DNA from: Tomocerus qinae
Taxonomy: Eukaryota; Arthropoda; Collembola; Entomobryomorpha; Tomoceridae
Assembly (NCBI GenBank): GCA_020055645.1
Contig: CM034546.1
Span: 46,252,001 to 46,316,000, forward strand
DNA length: 64,000 nt
Reading direction: 5' to 3'
In this document: positions 12,605-24,700 of the stretch, piece by piece
Layout of the letters: each line of letters begins with the position of its first letter
How positions within the stretch are numbered: the stretch's first letter is position 1
Translations under genes and position numbers: made by a program
The notes under the pieces: model-generated
What the model was told of the DNA's origin: nothing
Seen by the model: the letters and a program-made list of their open reading frames with translations, nothing else
Databases searched by the model: none

Positions 12605-13063
12605 GCGTGCACTATGGGACGAGAAGCTGGCTGAAACGGGCGTTTTTTACCCCAGTACTTTTCCACTCCAGCTCACAGCTTAACCACGTAAATTCCTACT
12701 CAAATTCTTCCAACTTAGTTTAAATATGGGTCGCGGTCGAGTTCGCCCATCATATATGCATACATCATTGGAATCACCACATTCAAAATAATCATATCTG
12801 TAAGTTACAAGGCCCGATGGTGTTCGAAGCTATAGTTATAGAAGTTTGAAATTTACACATTTGACGCTAATGAGACCCGAAACCTTCATTTGCAACATCA
12901 GCCGCACAACACACACACACACACACAACAACATCAAGTCAAAAGTTCATACGTCGGCTCGTGGGCTACGTCAGGTCGGCTTGCATTGCACACCTACCTC
13001 TTTCCTTTCAACCCTTTTCCTAGTACGCCCGTTTCAGCCAGCTTCTCGTCCCATAGTGGCGTG
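12605..13063. mobile_element. MITE with 33-bp perfect TIRs and 5-bp duplication
   Basis: The left terminus at 12610-12642 begins CACTATGGGACGAGAAG. The right terminus at 13026-13058 is its exact reverse complement over 33 bases. GCGTG flanks both ends (12605-12609 and 13059-13063). No transposase frame exists in the 449-bp element. An AC dinucleotide run lies at about 12904-12927. Confidence 0.65.
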
Positions 13064-13467
13064 ATGACGAAGAAGCTTCACTTAAGTAGCTACGTAAAAC
13101 TGCAGAGTAGGTTGCTATCAAAATCGAAGCTACGTAGCGACTTGTGTGCTGCTCGGGATCTTATTTCCTAGAGAAATGGGACCAAACTTATTTTGTATTT
13201 GCAAACGAAAAAAGTCAATAATCGAAGATGCAGTTCAGTACTACAATACACTCAATAAACCGGGCTTTGAAGGATATTAACTTGATAAGACATTTACATT
13301 TCGTAAATTATTATACTCAATACTAGAACACACTAAAGATACTTTTAAAAATTATAAAATAATGGAAAAGATCAAGAACATCATTTAATATCCTTCCGGA
13401 ACTCCTTACACGAACACTCCTCAGCAATGGCTAGCAAAATGTAATAATTATGTGCTAATTCTTTCCA

Positions 13468-13617
13468 GCTCTAGACTCCATCGACTTCTCAATGACTCCC
13501 ACTGGAATCCTCACAGCGGAGGAGAGAAACCAATTCACAAATTATATCGGGGATCAGAAGAAAACAAATATTTATCGATTGCAATTTTTACTGGATTTAA
13601 TTCAGATAGATTTCTAA
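13468..13617 (+). CDS. Possible orphan coding exon
   Basis: Following a pyrimidine tract and acceptor (TTTCCAG), one frame reads LDSIDFSMTPTGILTAEERN and continues for about 28 more residues with a balanced, globular-looking composition to a stop. An alternative frame through the same DNA stays open longer but has no better composition. I cannot find a matching upstream exon with the right phase. Family unknown; weak call. Confidence 0.22.
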   Translation, partial: ALDSIDFSMTPTGILTAEERNQFTNYIGDQKKTNIYRLQFLLDLIQIDF

Positions 13618-13968
13618 TACTTACTCCGCTTCTTCACCAAAACATTTGTAATGTGTCAAAGTATTGTGTAATGTGTCAATCTATTCCAATTACAGTAAAT
13701 AATATAATGCTCTGAATATTTTATTATAACTTTCTCTATATTTACCTATTTTCGGCACTGGCACTGAGCAAAATAAATTTGATGTGAAATTCAAACAGGA
13801 ATTTTCTATAATATAATTGTAGACTTCAAAAAATTCACCAGTCTATCAATATTTGTCTGGTAGGAGGGCTTAGGAAACCTGTATAACGTAACGCAAAATC
13901 CCTTCCTCTATGTGCAACGCAAGTTCTTCAACTCAGTTCAACAGTTCAACTTCTTCTAACCCACCAAA

Positions 13969-14180
13969 ATGAATCGTTTCATCACTACTATAGTTGTAAT
14001 CGTGTTTTTCGAATAGCATATATAGTGAATTCCATAGGTTGGTATGTATATATCATCGTGTGTTAATTTGCCGCTCTGATAATGCAGCAAAGTGGAACCC
14101 AATCTCAAACGTTATCTAAGTGTGGCAAATCTCAACAAGTCCGAATATTTCATTACAACCCTGGAAGAACATTCGGTGTA
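13969..14180 (+). CDS. Possible short secreted-peptide gene remnant
   Basis: An ATG at about 13969 encodes MNRFITTIVVIVFF, which looks like a signal peptide, before a stop. About 100 bp downstream, after GATAATGCAG, two frames are open for 30-38 codons. A donor inside the signal-peptide codons (GTT/GTAATC) could join them. An upstream TATA-like GTATAACG precedes a CAGTTC initiator-like site. Too little survives to name it. Confidence 0.22.
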
Positions 14181-14305
14181 AATCTAAAGCATTATGTTTG
14201 AATAATATAATGACAGGGAGATGGCAGACAAACCCGCATATTTTATGTTAAAATGATCGAATCAATTACCATTTGTGTATCCTCATTGTACCTATCCTAA
14301 CAGGA

Positions 14306-15150
14306 AAATATTATTAATTGTCATAATGACATAGATTCGTGCATTGGTTATAAATATGGAGATACTATTCAGTGAACCTATAAATAATAAATTAACTACA
14401 TTTCCTCATGTAATCAAAAATCTGGATTTTATGAAATGATCCTTTATGATACTAGGTAATCTAATTTGTCATACTTGTTTGTTTTGGCGGTTCAGACTTT
14501 GATATTGTAAATAAATTCATTCATTCATTTAATTTGTAGTTTTATAATGCAACTATTTGATTTTTAATTAATTGTAAGTGGATTTAACGGAATGACTTTC
14601 TGGATCAACTAGTAAACACCGATTGAGGGAAAAAATGTGTAAATTGCTAATATTATCTAAACATTGTCGAAAAATAATGCAATATGGCCTAATGCCAATT
14701 GAGTAATATGTCAATGATGTGTGTAAAATTTAATACAATCGTCCATAGATAAAGGTTATGTATTTACTCTATGGTGCAATATTTGTTAATATCATAACAA
14801 TTTACATGGAATTTAAATGAGTTTAATATGGTTTATAATAACAATTATAATATTGTACCGCCTTTATTATATAGGACGAAAAATAAATTAATGAGAAATG
14901 TAATGAATGAATGAATATCAAACCGAACTGTTTTTATACATGTTCCATCATATATTTGTTTTCAGCTTTAATGCTATACTAATTTTTACTTGGAAAGAGG
15001 TTATAATATATGCATTTAACATGCTTTACAAATTTGCAGGACTAAATACATTTATTGTAATTTCATACGATAGGCTGATCATTAGTAGATATTTGGAAAA
15101 TTGACCCTGTTTTCTGTTCTATAAATAAATGGTGACAATGTTTTTATTTT
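14306..15150 (-). repeat. Left arm of a large inverted repeat around peptide gene 1
   Basis: This segment is the diverged reverse complement of 16730-17680. Landmarks match in order, for example the blocks around ATTTGGAAAATTGACCC, ACATGTTCCATCAT, TTGAGGGAAAAAATGTG and GATTCGTGCATT. The right-hand arm is the upstream region of peptide gene 2, so this arm is an inverted copy of a peptide-gene upstream region whose gene is absent. Similarity stops at about 14306, roughly 150 bp short of where the promoter would be. Confidence 0.7.
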
Positions 15151-15447
15151 ACCGTGGTTTTTGATAAACGTTCGTTTCTCTATATGCCAACAGTTTACTT
15201 AAAATATTACAAACTATTGCTATATACCATTCGCGTGAGGTATCATGTATCTGAAGATTTTCAAAAACTTTCATGGCAACATTGGCTTTAATGCTTCCAA
15301 GGAGCAGTTCGACTTTTGGAAATCTACTTTTTAAGAACTAATGCTATATTTTCAAACCTTTACATTTGCACCTTAAACTAGAGTGCCTTGATATGGTGAC
15401 TTTAAGTTAACGATGGCAATAACGGCAATTTATGGAAGTCGAGACAA

Positions 15448-15688
15448 TAGGTACTTTGCGTTTTAGTGTCAAGAGAAAAAAACCTTAAAACCGTGAGTTT
15501 CAAAATAGTGTCGGACGCTAATTCGGACACTAAAATCAAAATTTAGTGTCACATTTAGTGTCTAATTTTTTACCTTAAATTTTAAAATTCGCAAAATTAT
15601 ATCACGTGGTCTTAAGCAGATTTGGACCTTAAAATTTAAGGTTAATGTTCAATTTTAAGGTAATTTACCTAGAAACGCAAAGTACCTA
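15448..15688. mobile_element. 237-bp MITE flanked by TA
   Basis: GGTACTTTGCGTTT begins at 15450 and its reverse complement AAACGCAAAGTACC ends at 15686. TA dinucleotides lie on both sides, as expected for Tc1/mariner-type or similar insertion. The interior alternates TTAGTGTC- and TTAAAATTTAAGG-type repeats. It lies 3' of peptide gene 1. Confidence 0.6.
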
Positions 15689-15926
15689 ATAGCCACCAAA
15701 CAACAACTAATTAATGCGCATCTATTGGGGGTATATGCAACAAAGATAAAGCTTATTGACATATAATTTCAATGCATTATTTATTATTGTCAGAGAGTAA
15801 GCGTTAGTTTTAATTCGCTTGAATAGTAATTTTGACTACAATCATTTAGAAATTATAACGAAAAAGTATAATTAAATTCGTCACTATTTAGAATGTCGGA
15901 AACGGAAATCATCAGAAATAAGGGGT

Positions 15927-16187
15927 TTAGAATCTTCTGCAGCACACAGCTTGCCTTTGTGACAGATTTGCTCCACAGCGACGGAAGCCTGCAAATCTGT
16001 GGCTGACAGGGCACCATCTGCCATTGAATGATATAGCACCACATGAACGAAAGAAACATCTACTGCGATCTTCGTCGTTGGCAAGCTCAGACTCTACATC
16101 CTCAACGTCAACATTGTCCTCGGCTTCCGCTGCAACAAATGCTACAGCAACCACCAAAAGAAAAATTCCAGCCACCTTCACAGACAT
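15927..16187 (-). CDS. Six-cysteine cationic prepropeptide 1
   Basis: The 86-residue precursor has an N-terminal signal peptide (MSVKVAGIFLLVVAVAFVAA), an acidic pro-segment ending NDEDR, and a basic mature region of about 45 residues with six cysteines spaced C-x4-C-x9-C-x11-C-x10-CC. The mature part carries nine arginines and no acidic residue, while the pro-segment is strongly negative. This charge-balanced layout is typical of secreted antimicrobial precursors. A 5'UTR intron runs 16337-16200 on the minus strand (donor AAAG/GTACAAA, acceptor TTCCATAG), 12 bp before the ATG. It is opposite in orientation to its three paralogues and closest to copy 3. The family is not recognised; an antimicrobial role is inferred. 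Confidence 0.85.
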   Translation of the reverse strand: MSVKVAGIFLLVVAVAFVAAEAEDNVDVEDVESELANDEDRSRCFFRSCGAISFNGRWCPVSHRFAGFRRCGANLSQRQAVCCRRF

Positions 16188-16423
16188 CTTTCACTCGTGC
16201 TATGGAAATAAATAAAAACAATGCAATTACATCCAATCCAATGAATGCAATTTAGATAAATGTAGAATCGGATCTGCAATTGAATTTTGTGAATTACAGA
16301 GATACAGAGTAATACAAAAAAAGTTAGTGATTTGTACCTTTAGATTTTAGAGTTTACTTTTAACAGTTGTAGTTGAACTGAATGGCTCTGTACTGAATGT
16401 GAATTTTGGAGACAGAACTAACG

Positions 16424-16431
16424 TATTTATA
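16424..16431 (-). promoter_or_regulatory. TATA box of peptide gene 1
   Basis: On the minus strand, GGTATAAATACGTTAGT is followed about 25 bp later by ATTCACATTCAGT, an initiator-like sequence. GAGATTACATGT lies just upstream, as in copy 3. All are shared with the paralogues. Confidence 0.75.
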
Positions 16432-16729
16432 CCATCTTCCACATGTAATCTCATTATTTGTATTTCATCAGAATCAGAATCGTATAGACATCAGAATGAT
16501 TAAATATTCATTGCTGAATTAAATCCTACAGATTAACAAATTTATTAAACTTAAACTTAATATTTATATTTCTGTGTATAATTCCAATTGTTTCGATAAA
16601 TTGGAATGTTCATGTATTTACTCATTTACCCTACTTTACATTACCAGATATTATAATATTCCACACAGAAATGGTCAACTGATGTTTTCCAATAGACAAC
16701 CAATAGTTCCGTCTGCCAAAAATAAAGGA

Positions 16730-17680
16730 AAAATAAATACATTTTCACCATTTATTCATGGAATAGAAAAGAGGGACTATTTGCCAAATATCTACTAATA
16801 ATCAACCTATATAAATTTACAATAAATATTTATTCCTGTAAATTTTTAAAGTATTTATGCATATTAGAGCCTCTGGTATTTCCAAGTAAAAATTAGTCTA
16901 TAGCACAATTAAAGTTGGAAAAAAATACATGATGGAACATCATAGTAACAGTTCGGTATGATATTCATCCGTTCATTATTTCTCATTAATATAATTTTCG
17001 GACAAGTAACCGATAGAATAATATGACAAATATAAATGCAATTGGTGTGATGATAATATAATAACGGCGTTAAAATATTATTTTTGTTATTTTAAAGAAT
17101 AAGCTAATATTAATTCATCCTTAATTCCATTTTATTGTTAGATTTATGCTAGTAATAAAAAATAATGCATTATAGAGTAATTACATTAAGTTTTATCTAT
17201 TAACGGTGGTATTATATTTTACATACATCATTGACATACTCAACTGCCTTTAGGTCATATTTTATTAATGTTGGATATGTTGATCGACACGATGTTTAAA
17301 GATAGAATTAGCATTTTACACATTTTCTTTCCTCAATCGGTGTTTACTAGTTGATCCAGAAATTTATTCAGTTAAATCCACGATATTTTATCACAGATCT
17401 AATATTTACATTATACTGAAATTATTAAGTTGCAATATAAAACTACAAATTAAACGAATGGAATAAATAAATTTATTTACTTAATTAAAGTCGCAACCGC
17501 CAAGGCAAACAAGTATTCCAAAATAGATTACCTAGTATTACAACGAATCATTTCATAAATCCAGATATTTATTACATAAGGAAATGTTTAGTTAATTATT
17601 TTCACAGGCAACCAATAAATATCACCATATTTAAAACTAATGCACGAATCTATGGAATTATGACAATTAATATATTATGT
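16730..17680 (+). repeat. Right arm of the inverted repeat; upstream region of peptide gene 2
   Basis: It matches 14306-15150 in reverse orientation and is also similar, in direct orientation, to 30180-31020 upstream of peptide gene 4 (shared landmarks AAATGCAATTGGTGTGA and TAATAACGGCG). Genes 2 and 4 thus share the same long upstream region. Confidence 0.7.
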
Positions 17681-17813
17681 AGAAAGATTTAGATATGTTA
17701 AAAGTAAATCGAAATAATAGGAATTATATAAAGAAATGCAAATATTCATTTTTATTAAATCCTATAATCACTAGTATAATTCAACAAATGTCAAACAAAT
17801 CATTAGTGTGTCG

Positions 17814-17860
17814 AGATAAACAAATAACTAGCTAGATTACATGTTAAAAACGGTATAAAT
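17814..17860 (+). promoter_or_regulatory. Promoter of peptide gene 2: GATA/forkhead-like site plus TATA
   Basis: GATAAACAAA at 17814-17823 combines a GATA core and a forkhead-like TAAACAA. GATTACATGT follows, then TATAAAT at 17854-17860. The downstream leader CACATTCAG matches the other copies. The assignment to GATA or forkhead factors is inference from the motif only. Confidence 0.6.
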
Positions 17861-18078
17861 ACGTTAGTTTTGTTTCGAAAATGCACATTCAGACCGAAGC
17901 TATTCAGTTCAACAATAAATTGCTAGAAATTACTGTTAAACCCAAAGGTACGCTAACAATTTTGTATTACTCTATATATCTGTCGTTAAAAACTTGCGCT
18001 GATTGGTTTCTACATCTATTACTTATGTTTATAACTCCAATTGGTTCTTTTTATTTTCATTGTTAGCGCAAGCGAAAG

Positions 18079-18342
18079 ATGTCTTTGAAGGTGGCTGGAA
18101 TTCTTCTTTTGGTGGTTGCCGTAGCATTTGTTGCTGCGGAAGCCGAAGGCAATGTTGACGTTGAGGATGTGGAGACGGAGTTAGCCAACGACGAGGACCG
18201 CGGTCGTTGTTTCTGGCGTCCATGTGGAGCTAGAACGTTCAATGGAAACAGATGGTGCCCTAAAAACCACAGAGTTGCCGGTTTCCGTCGCTGTGGAGTA
18301 AATCTGTCGCAAAGGAAAGCAAGATGCTGTAGGAATTTTTAA
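18079..18342 (+). CDS. Six-cysteine cationic prepropeptide 2
   Basis: An 87-residue precursor: signal peptide (MSLKVAGILLLVVAVAFVAA), then a pro-segment with ten acidic residues, then a mature region starting around GRCFWRPCG with spacing C-x4-C-x10-C-x11-C-x10-CC. The mature part holds twelve Arg/Lys and no Asp/Glu. A 5'UTR intron spans 17948-18066 (AAAG/GTACGC ... TTGTTAG). AATAAA-type signals follow at about 18374. It pairs with copy 4 by its upstream sequence but with copies 1 and 3 by its mature peptide. It is probably exported; proteolytic release near the NDEDR junction is inferred. Confidence 0.87.
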   Translation: MSLKVAGILLLVVAVAFVAAEAEGNVDVEDVETELANDEDRGRCFWRPCGARTFNGNRWCPKNHRVAGFRRCGVNLSQRKARCCRNF

Positions 18343-18551
18343 TCGACTGGATGATGATAATTTCCGTTGTCGACAATAAAAATAAACTGAGAAATAATTA
18401 AATTCTTTGTAGTCATATAATTTCTAGACGATTGTACTCAAAATCAATTATACGATTTAAAATTAATGTATGTACTCTGATATTAATAAAAACTAAAATA
18501 GTACATTGAAATTATATATTTATTTATTTGTATTCAGTCAGGCAGTTTCCT

Positions 18552-20478
18552 CTTAGAGTTCCCATCTAAGAGACCTTCTGGCCTGGGAAGGTGTTCTCAC
18601 GTTGAAATATGAAACTTTAGGAAGTCAATCAACTCCATAATAGATGATTTTAAAAAATAATATTTTTAAAAAATGACCCGTCGTTCGGAAGTTATGGCGG
18701 GTTTTCTGCCGAGGGGGGTTTGCAAAAGTTATCCCCGATTTTCTCGAAAAGTATTCATCCGATTTCAATGGGATTTTTTTTGTTGTGTTCCCAAACACAT
18801 TCCTGAGAAGGGGTAAAAATCAATTTTTGGTCAATGTTTCAAAATTTTGAAAAAAAATTAATCGAAATTTCGAAAATCACAATTTTTTGAAATTTGGCAT
18901 AATCTTGCTTTTGGTTTGGTTTTTATGTTATCTTTAATGCATATCAGCAAAGCAAATATCCATATCAATATATTTCTTATACTTATACTGCCTATTCCAT
19001 GACCTTTTGCCAGAATTTGCTGTTTTTCTAAGTCTTCTTATCTTCTCTTATGTCAACGAATGCAGTCATTCAACATTCACAGAAAAGAGCGACAAAGTCA
19101 CTCTTGGAAATATTGTGCTATTATACTATGTACAGCAGATGCATGGGTCATATATGTAGTCATCATCGGTTCATGACTAATGTCATAATCGCCACTGCCC
19201 CTTCTTCTCAGCTCCTGATAATGCTGTACAATTAAATAGAACTTCGCCCATGTTTGTGAGAGGGACAAAACTCATTATTCAAAAGAAAAGGAACTCAAAG
19301 AAACCTAAGCATGAATAATTATTTTCTTGAAACCTGCTACTTAGATGGTTTAGTGCCTTAGTATATTGATGTAGAACTTTGCAATTTAGGTACCTAAAAC
19401 TAACCTGATTATATATTTCCATGAAAAGGGACACATTGTTATAGGTTCAAAAGTCATAATTCGCCCGCTTGTTAGCCAACGCATTTCTGCATTGCTTTTC
19501 CACCTGGCATAAATAGGTTTAAAATCGCTCAGTTTAATCATTTAACTCACAGTCGTCTACTTTATTTGAGTCTTCAGCAGTGATTTTGAATTGTCGAACA
19601 TTGAAATGTTTAAATAATGTGTTCTCACCGGTTCTATTGCCGTGAAGGGCAGTACAATTTCCGTGAATGAAATTGCAGTTGAACCTCGTTTCCCAAATCT
19701 GTTAAGTGACTGACTCCAAATACAGAATGAAACTCAGGTTGCATTACAGAATAATGACTTTTGTCCCTCTCGCAAACATGGGCGAAGTTCTATTTAATTG
19801 TACAGCATTATCAGGAGCTGAGAAGAAGGGGCAGTGGCGATTATGACATTAGTCATGAACCGATGATGACTACATATATGACCCATGCATCTGCTGTACA
19901 TAGTATAATAGCACAATATTTCCAAGAGTGACTTTTGTCGCTCTTTTCTGTGAATGTTGAATGACTGCATTCGTTGACATAAGAGAAGATAAGAAGACTT
20001 AGAAAAAACAGCAAATTCAGGCAAAAGGTCATGGAATAGGCAGGCTAAGTATAGAAATATAGTGATATGGATATTTGCTTTGCTGATATGCATTATAGAT
20101 AACATAACAGCCATACCAAAAGCAAGATTATGCCAAATTTCAAAAAATTGTGATTTTCGAAATTTCGATTAATTTTTTTTCAAAATTTTGAAACATTGAC
20201 CAAAAATTGATTTTTACCCCTTCTCAGGAATGTGTTTGGGAACACAACAAAAAAAATCCCATTGAAATCGGATGAATACTTTTCGAGAAAATCGGGGATA
20301 ACTTTTGCAAACCCCCCTCGGCAGAAAACCCGCCATAACTTCCGAACGGCGGGTCATTTTTTAAAAATATTATTTTTTAAAATCATCTATTATGGAGTTG
20401 ATTGACTTCCTAAAGTTTCATATTTCAACGTGAGAACACCTTCCCAGGCCAGAAGGTCTCTTAGATGGGAACTCCTTA
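18552..20478. mobile_element. 1.9-kb foldback element with 725-bp arms
   Basis: 18556-19280 and 19749-20474 are almost perfect reverse complements, both beginning GAGTTCCCATCTAAGAGACC at the outer edge. A 468-bp unique spacer separates them. CTTA flanks both ends (18552-18555 and 20475-20478), a candidate 4-bp target duplication. No transposase is present; the 106-codon frame in the right arm is repeated in the left arm and has no domain. Transcription through it would give a very long RNA hairpin. Confidence 0.75.
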
Positions 20479-21448
20479 AGGTATTTACATTGCCTCATAT
20501 TAGATGATTACATGGGACATTTTGAGCATTACCAGGATTTTGTCAGGTTTTTCTGTCAATAAGCGAATAAAGCCTAGTGTGAATTCCCATTTAGTCTTGC
20601 TATACACATAAATTGTGTATTGCAAATTTTCTAACAAAGGTACACCTTATGTGATTAAGATTTCTACCATGAAGATGACTATGTATTTGTCTTTTACCTG
20701 TTCTGTTCAGTATCTTTACTTTAGAGAGACTATCTTAAGCTGACAGCAAAAATCAATATTCCGCGCTAAAAATACTTAAGTTATGACTCCATCATTTTTT
20801 CAACCCACACAATTGACAATCTCTCACGAATGTAATTTGGAAATTTTTGAGAATAATTTGAACCTGATATTAATAGCATTAATAACTTAAGTTAAGCGAT
20901 TGACCAATTTTAAGTGAAATACATTTGACTTAATTTATCGTGAAAAGTTTCATTTAAGGTAAGGTAGATCTAAGTTCCCTAAACACTGACTGAACACCTC
21001 TACTGCAATGTCTGATTGACATAATATTATTATTCGACCTAATGATATACAAAATATTGCATGTCAGTCTTTGATGAGTCATGTGAGTTGTCTTTAAATG
21101 TTGTATTTGGTTTATTTTCAATTTGGAAATAGACGTTTCCCACAATTTCATGATAACACAGAAATTTATTGGAGCCATTTAGTACATCCGGTCGTCACCA
21201 ATTGTGGGAAACCTTTTTATTCATGTTTTTAATAATGTACCTAATGATGTATTGAGAGGAGGCTTTGGGGAATAAAGCCCTCCCTCCCGAAATCCAAGAA
21301 AAAAGAATTTATTTTCTGAATATTTGCCATTTTTAGACTATTTTAGATTCATATTCGGTAAAAAATACCGAATAACGTGAATATTAAACTTAAAATATGT
21401 CTATGAAATAATTGGCCCCTCCAAAACTCAGGTCTGTATACGTGCTTG
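20479..21448. other. No gene recognised
   Basis: AT-rich sequence with only short frames. A TIR or LTR signature was not seen. Confidence 0.45.
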
Positions 21449-21575
21449 AATGTACCCCAAAGCAGTTTACCCGAAGTCCACTATAATCAAAATGCCTGTT
21501 GGGTAGCTTCGGAAGGCACCCGACAAAAACACGTTGTGTGTGGTGGACGTTGGGTAAACTACTTTGGGGTACATT
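21449..21575. mobile_element. Hairpin MITE with AATGTACCCCAAAG ends
   Basis: AATGTACCCCAAAGCAGTTT on the left faces AAACTACTTTGGGGTACATT on the right, with roughly 33-bp arms and a 60-bp centre. The same terminal AATGTACCCCAA recurs in the palindrome interrupted by the hAT-like element near 61.2 kb. Confidence 0.6.
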
Positions 21576-21790
21576 ATAAAAAACAGTAATTGGTTTTAAA
21601 TTAAACATCAGAACCCAATTTGTTAATGACTTTCCTTTTCCGACACAACAATGAACTTAACTTTGGATGTTCCGATTCCTGACACCTGAAATTTAAAAAT
21701 AGGGACTATGTTATTATGTTACATAGTTTCAGTATTTATTTTTGCTTAGTATGATTAAGTAATTAATTTCATTCGCTTTGTTTCAGAAAA

Positions 21791-24700
21791 ATGAATAAAG
21801 GAAGGAAACGCCCCGGAAAAATGGGAGATATGATCCCAATTAAGAGGAATAGAAGAACCAGGAAAGGTGAAGAAAACGAAGCTACTGTAATACAAAGTCA
21901 AAGAAATCCTTTCGAGATGCCTCCTGTAAAAATTTTAAATTTATGACATGGCAACATATAAATATTTAATTATATCTGTCCTTAAGGATGCAAAAGACCT
22001 CAATCTACTTTTCATTTGGCAGTGAAATTTTTTTTTAGTTTTTTATGGGCTGGTGTATTTTGGGTTTTTTGGCAAAAATCCAGACCCACTTAACTTAAAA
22101 ACCCTGGTTTTATTGGGTTTTCTCTCAAAACATAAAATTATGTGCACTAAAGCTCCACCTTGATAAGCAAGCATATTAATTTTCTCAAAATTATAATTAA
22201 AAATGTAAACAAATATACAATCAGGTGGAAAAAACAGCTTTTGCAATTTTATTTGCAATAAATATATCCTATAGATTACTGTTCGTTTTATGTAAATTGC
22301 TATCTTTGTAAAGATTCTTTGATATTGTTGTATACATAATTATGGTCAATTTTAATTAGCTCCTTACATTTTCAATTCATTACTGTACTGCTTCTAATAA
22401 AACCTCCACATTAATTATAATTATTGTTGTTATCAAACAGTAATAATAATATATAGAGTGTAAAATGTGTAATCAGGCCCCCTGTACCGAAATAGCTGGA
22501 AGTAATACAAAAAAATGGTCAATACCATTAATGAGGGTACTTTGATATTTGTAATTTACCCTTACGGGGTTCAAAAAAATTGCTAAAAATAAAAGGTAAA
22601 AAATTAAAACAAAGTTTCTGGAATTTTCCTGGCCACAAAACTTTTAATTTCTAAATGGAATTTCACCGCATTTCTTAGAATCGCATATTTGATTTTTTCA
22701 ACCATTTTCATCAAAATCGGAGGTGTTCAATTTTTTAACTGTTTCACAGGTTTTGTCAAAATTTCTAAAACCATTTTGTCAAAAATTCCCCGATTTTAAA
22801 GATAATTGGTAGAAAATTCACTATTGCGATTCAAAGAAAGGTTGTGAAAGCCCCATTTAGAAATATAAAGTTTTGTGGCCAGGAAAAATCCAGAAATTTG
22901 GAAAACGGGCAGATTTTTTCGCTTTTTATTTTAGGGATTTTTTGAACCCCTTATAAGGGCTTATAAGCGTAAATAATAGTAGCTGCAACTGTTGCAAGAT
23001 TACACGAATATTTTTACTGTCAGTGATGTGGTAGATTTATTTTGTTTTAGTATAGGTTTGTTTTTATGCCTTTTGCTATATAAAAAACCCAAACAACCCT
23101 GGGTCGAGGTTTTTTTCTAAAAACCCGGGTTTTTCGATACCTTGGAAAAGAGCCTCTCTCCATTTTTCGTTTGGCAGTGAAAATGTCCTCAATCCAATGT
23201 ACGTACGTTGGATTAAGGTGGCTTAGTACTATTATTACCTTTTCACTGCCAAACGAAAAGTGGATTGAGGTCTTTTGCAACGTTAAAGGACGATATGGTT
23301 AATGTTTATCATTTTTTGATATTTTAATAATTGGTTTGATTGTGATATAGGTCATAAAATGTGTGCTGGAACATATGAATGTAAAGGATCTCAAAAACTG
23401 CAGACTTATTTCAAAACTGTGGAGTTCAATGGCATTTGCAGAGTTAAAGATTCGTTCAAAAATCGTATTCCGCAAATTTGGCAAAGACACTTATAACCTC
23501 CAATGGACTCCTGCCCGTTTTTACAACACGTTTTCGAACACTTCTTTATCTACTCCCTTCACGGCATTCAAATTTGAATGTAGGTATTCATCACCATGGA
23601 CGGGAATGGAGTTGAACAATTTTTTCGAAAGTCAGAAGAATAATCTATACGAGATTGATTTGAAAAATGTGGATATAATTGATGATTATAGTAGACGCAG
23701 GTTTTTTATGGGTGATGGTGATGGTAAGCGTTTTTACTTTGATTTCACAAGATGCTTATCAAACTCACCGATTACAAATGCTAGTACCAAACGGTGGACA
23801 AAAGTATCTATAGCACAATATACGGTCAGTTCTCCAATTTTAGTGTTTATGTCTGTTCTTGCTTATGTAAAGCAGTTATGGCTAGAAAGGTGTACAGTAG
23901 TTCTTCAAAAGGGAATTAAAAATAGTTCAACTGAATTAACGTTAAAGAATGTCATTTTCGTTAAAAATGTAAGTCAATTGGGATATGTTCGTGTGAACGA
24001 GGCTTTTGACTTTTCAAGGTGTAGAAAACTCCATTTAGAAAATGAAATAGGCATTGACCAGACGTTACTGTCTCTAGATCTTAGTTTGACCAATGTCAAA
24101 GCCCTTGATTATCTTGCCCTCATTAATATCCATGTAATGAATTGGAGGAGCTTTAAATGTAAAGCAGAAAGGGTTATATTAGTCAATGTGCCATTTATAG
24201 AAGCAACAGACATGCAACTCAAGAAATTGGATTTCGTAATTTCTAAAATTGATATTTCTGTTCTTCCTGAATCAGTAGAAAAACTAACGGTCGGTACTGT
24301 TAAAGAAAATTATTGTTTTTGTAGTCATTCTTCTTATCTACCTAACTTGAAGTATTTGCATTTAGATGTTAAAGAGCATCTCTCCAATATCATTCCCCAT
24401 TTTTCTAACAGTCCTTTAGTTGAACTAGATTTAAGTGGCAGTGAGTACCTTTCACGGGAAATTAATTTTGCCTCAATTCCTAAAACCGTTAAGAAACTGT
24501 ATTTGAATTCTGTAAACGTTAAAACACAGGAGGGAGACAGCCCTTTAAACCTGGATGTACTTTTTTTGCAAGATTATTCGTTTTTCACCCAAGCTAAATT
24601 TTTAAAAATTCTTACCAGCTCTCTTTTTAAGACCAAGGAGTTAATTTTCTATGACGAAACCAAAACCGGAATACCAGATCTGAGTTTTGTACGATTTTTG

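Larger units (their letters stand above)
11041..13159. mobile_element. Candidate 2.1-kb DNA transposon with 13-bp TIRs
   Basis: ATCCCGAGCAGCA begins at 11041, and its exact reverse complement ends at 13159. Both ends are followed inwards by the subterminal motifs GTAGCTAC and GCAACCT in matching orientation. No clear target duplication is visible at the flanks, so the class is undecided. The interior carries fragments of a minus-strand acidic protein gene and two nested MITEs (11394-11709 and 12610-13058). Confidence 0.5.

Noticed and set aside
12897..12932. CRISPR-like or satellite signal at the AC run
   Set aside because: Simple dinucleotide repeat; no spacer structure anywhere in the window.
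16024..16255. Open frames opposite and overlapping peptide gene 1
   Set aside because: They are antisense or shifted readings of the peptide coding sequence; the same shadows recur opposite copies 2 and 3.
19794..20114. 106-codon frame in the foldback arm
   Set aside because: Duplicated in the other arm in altered form, no domain, composition of a chance frame.
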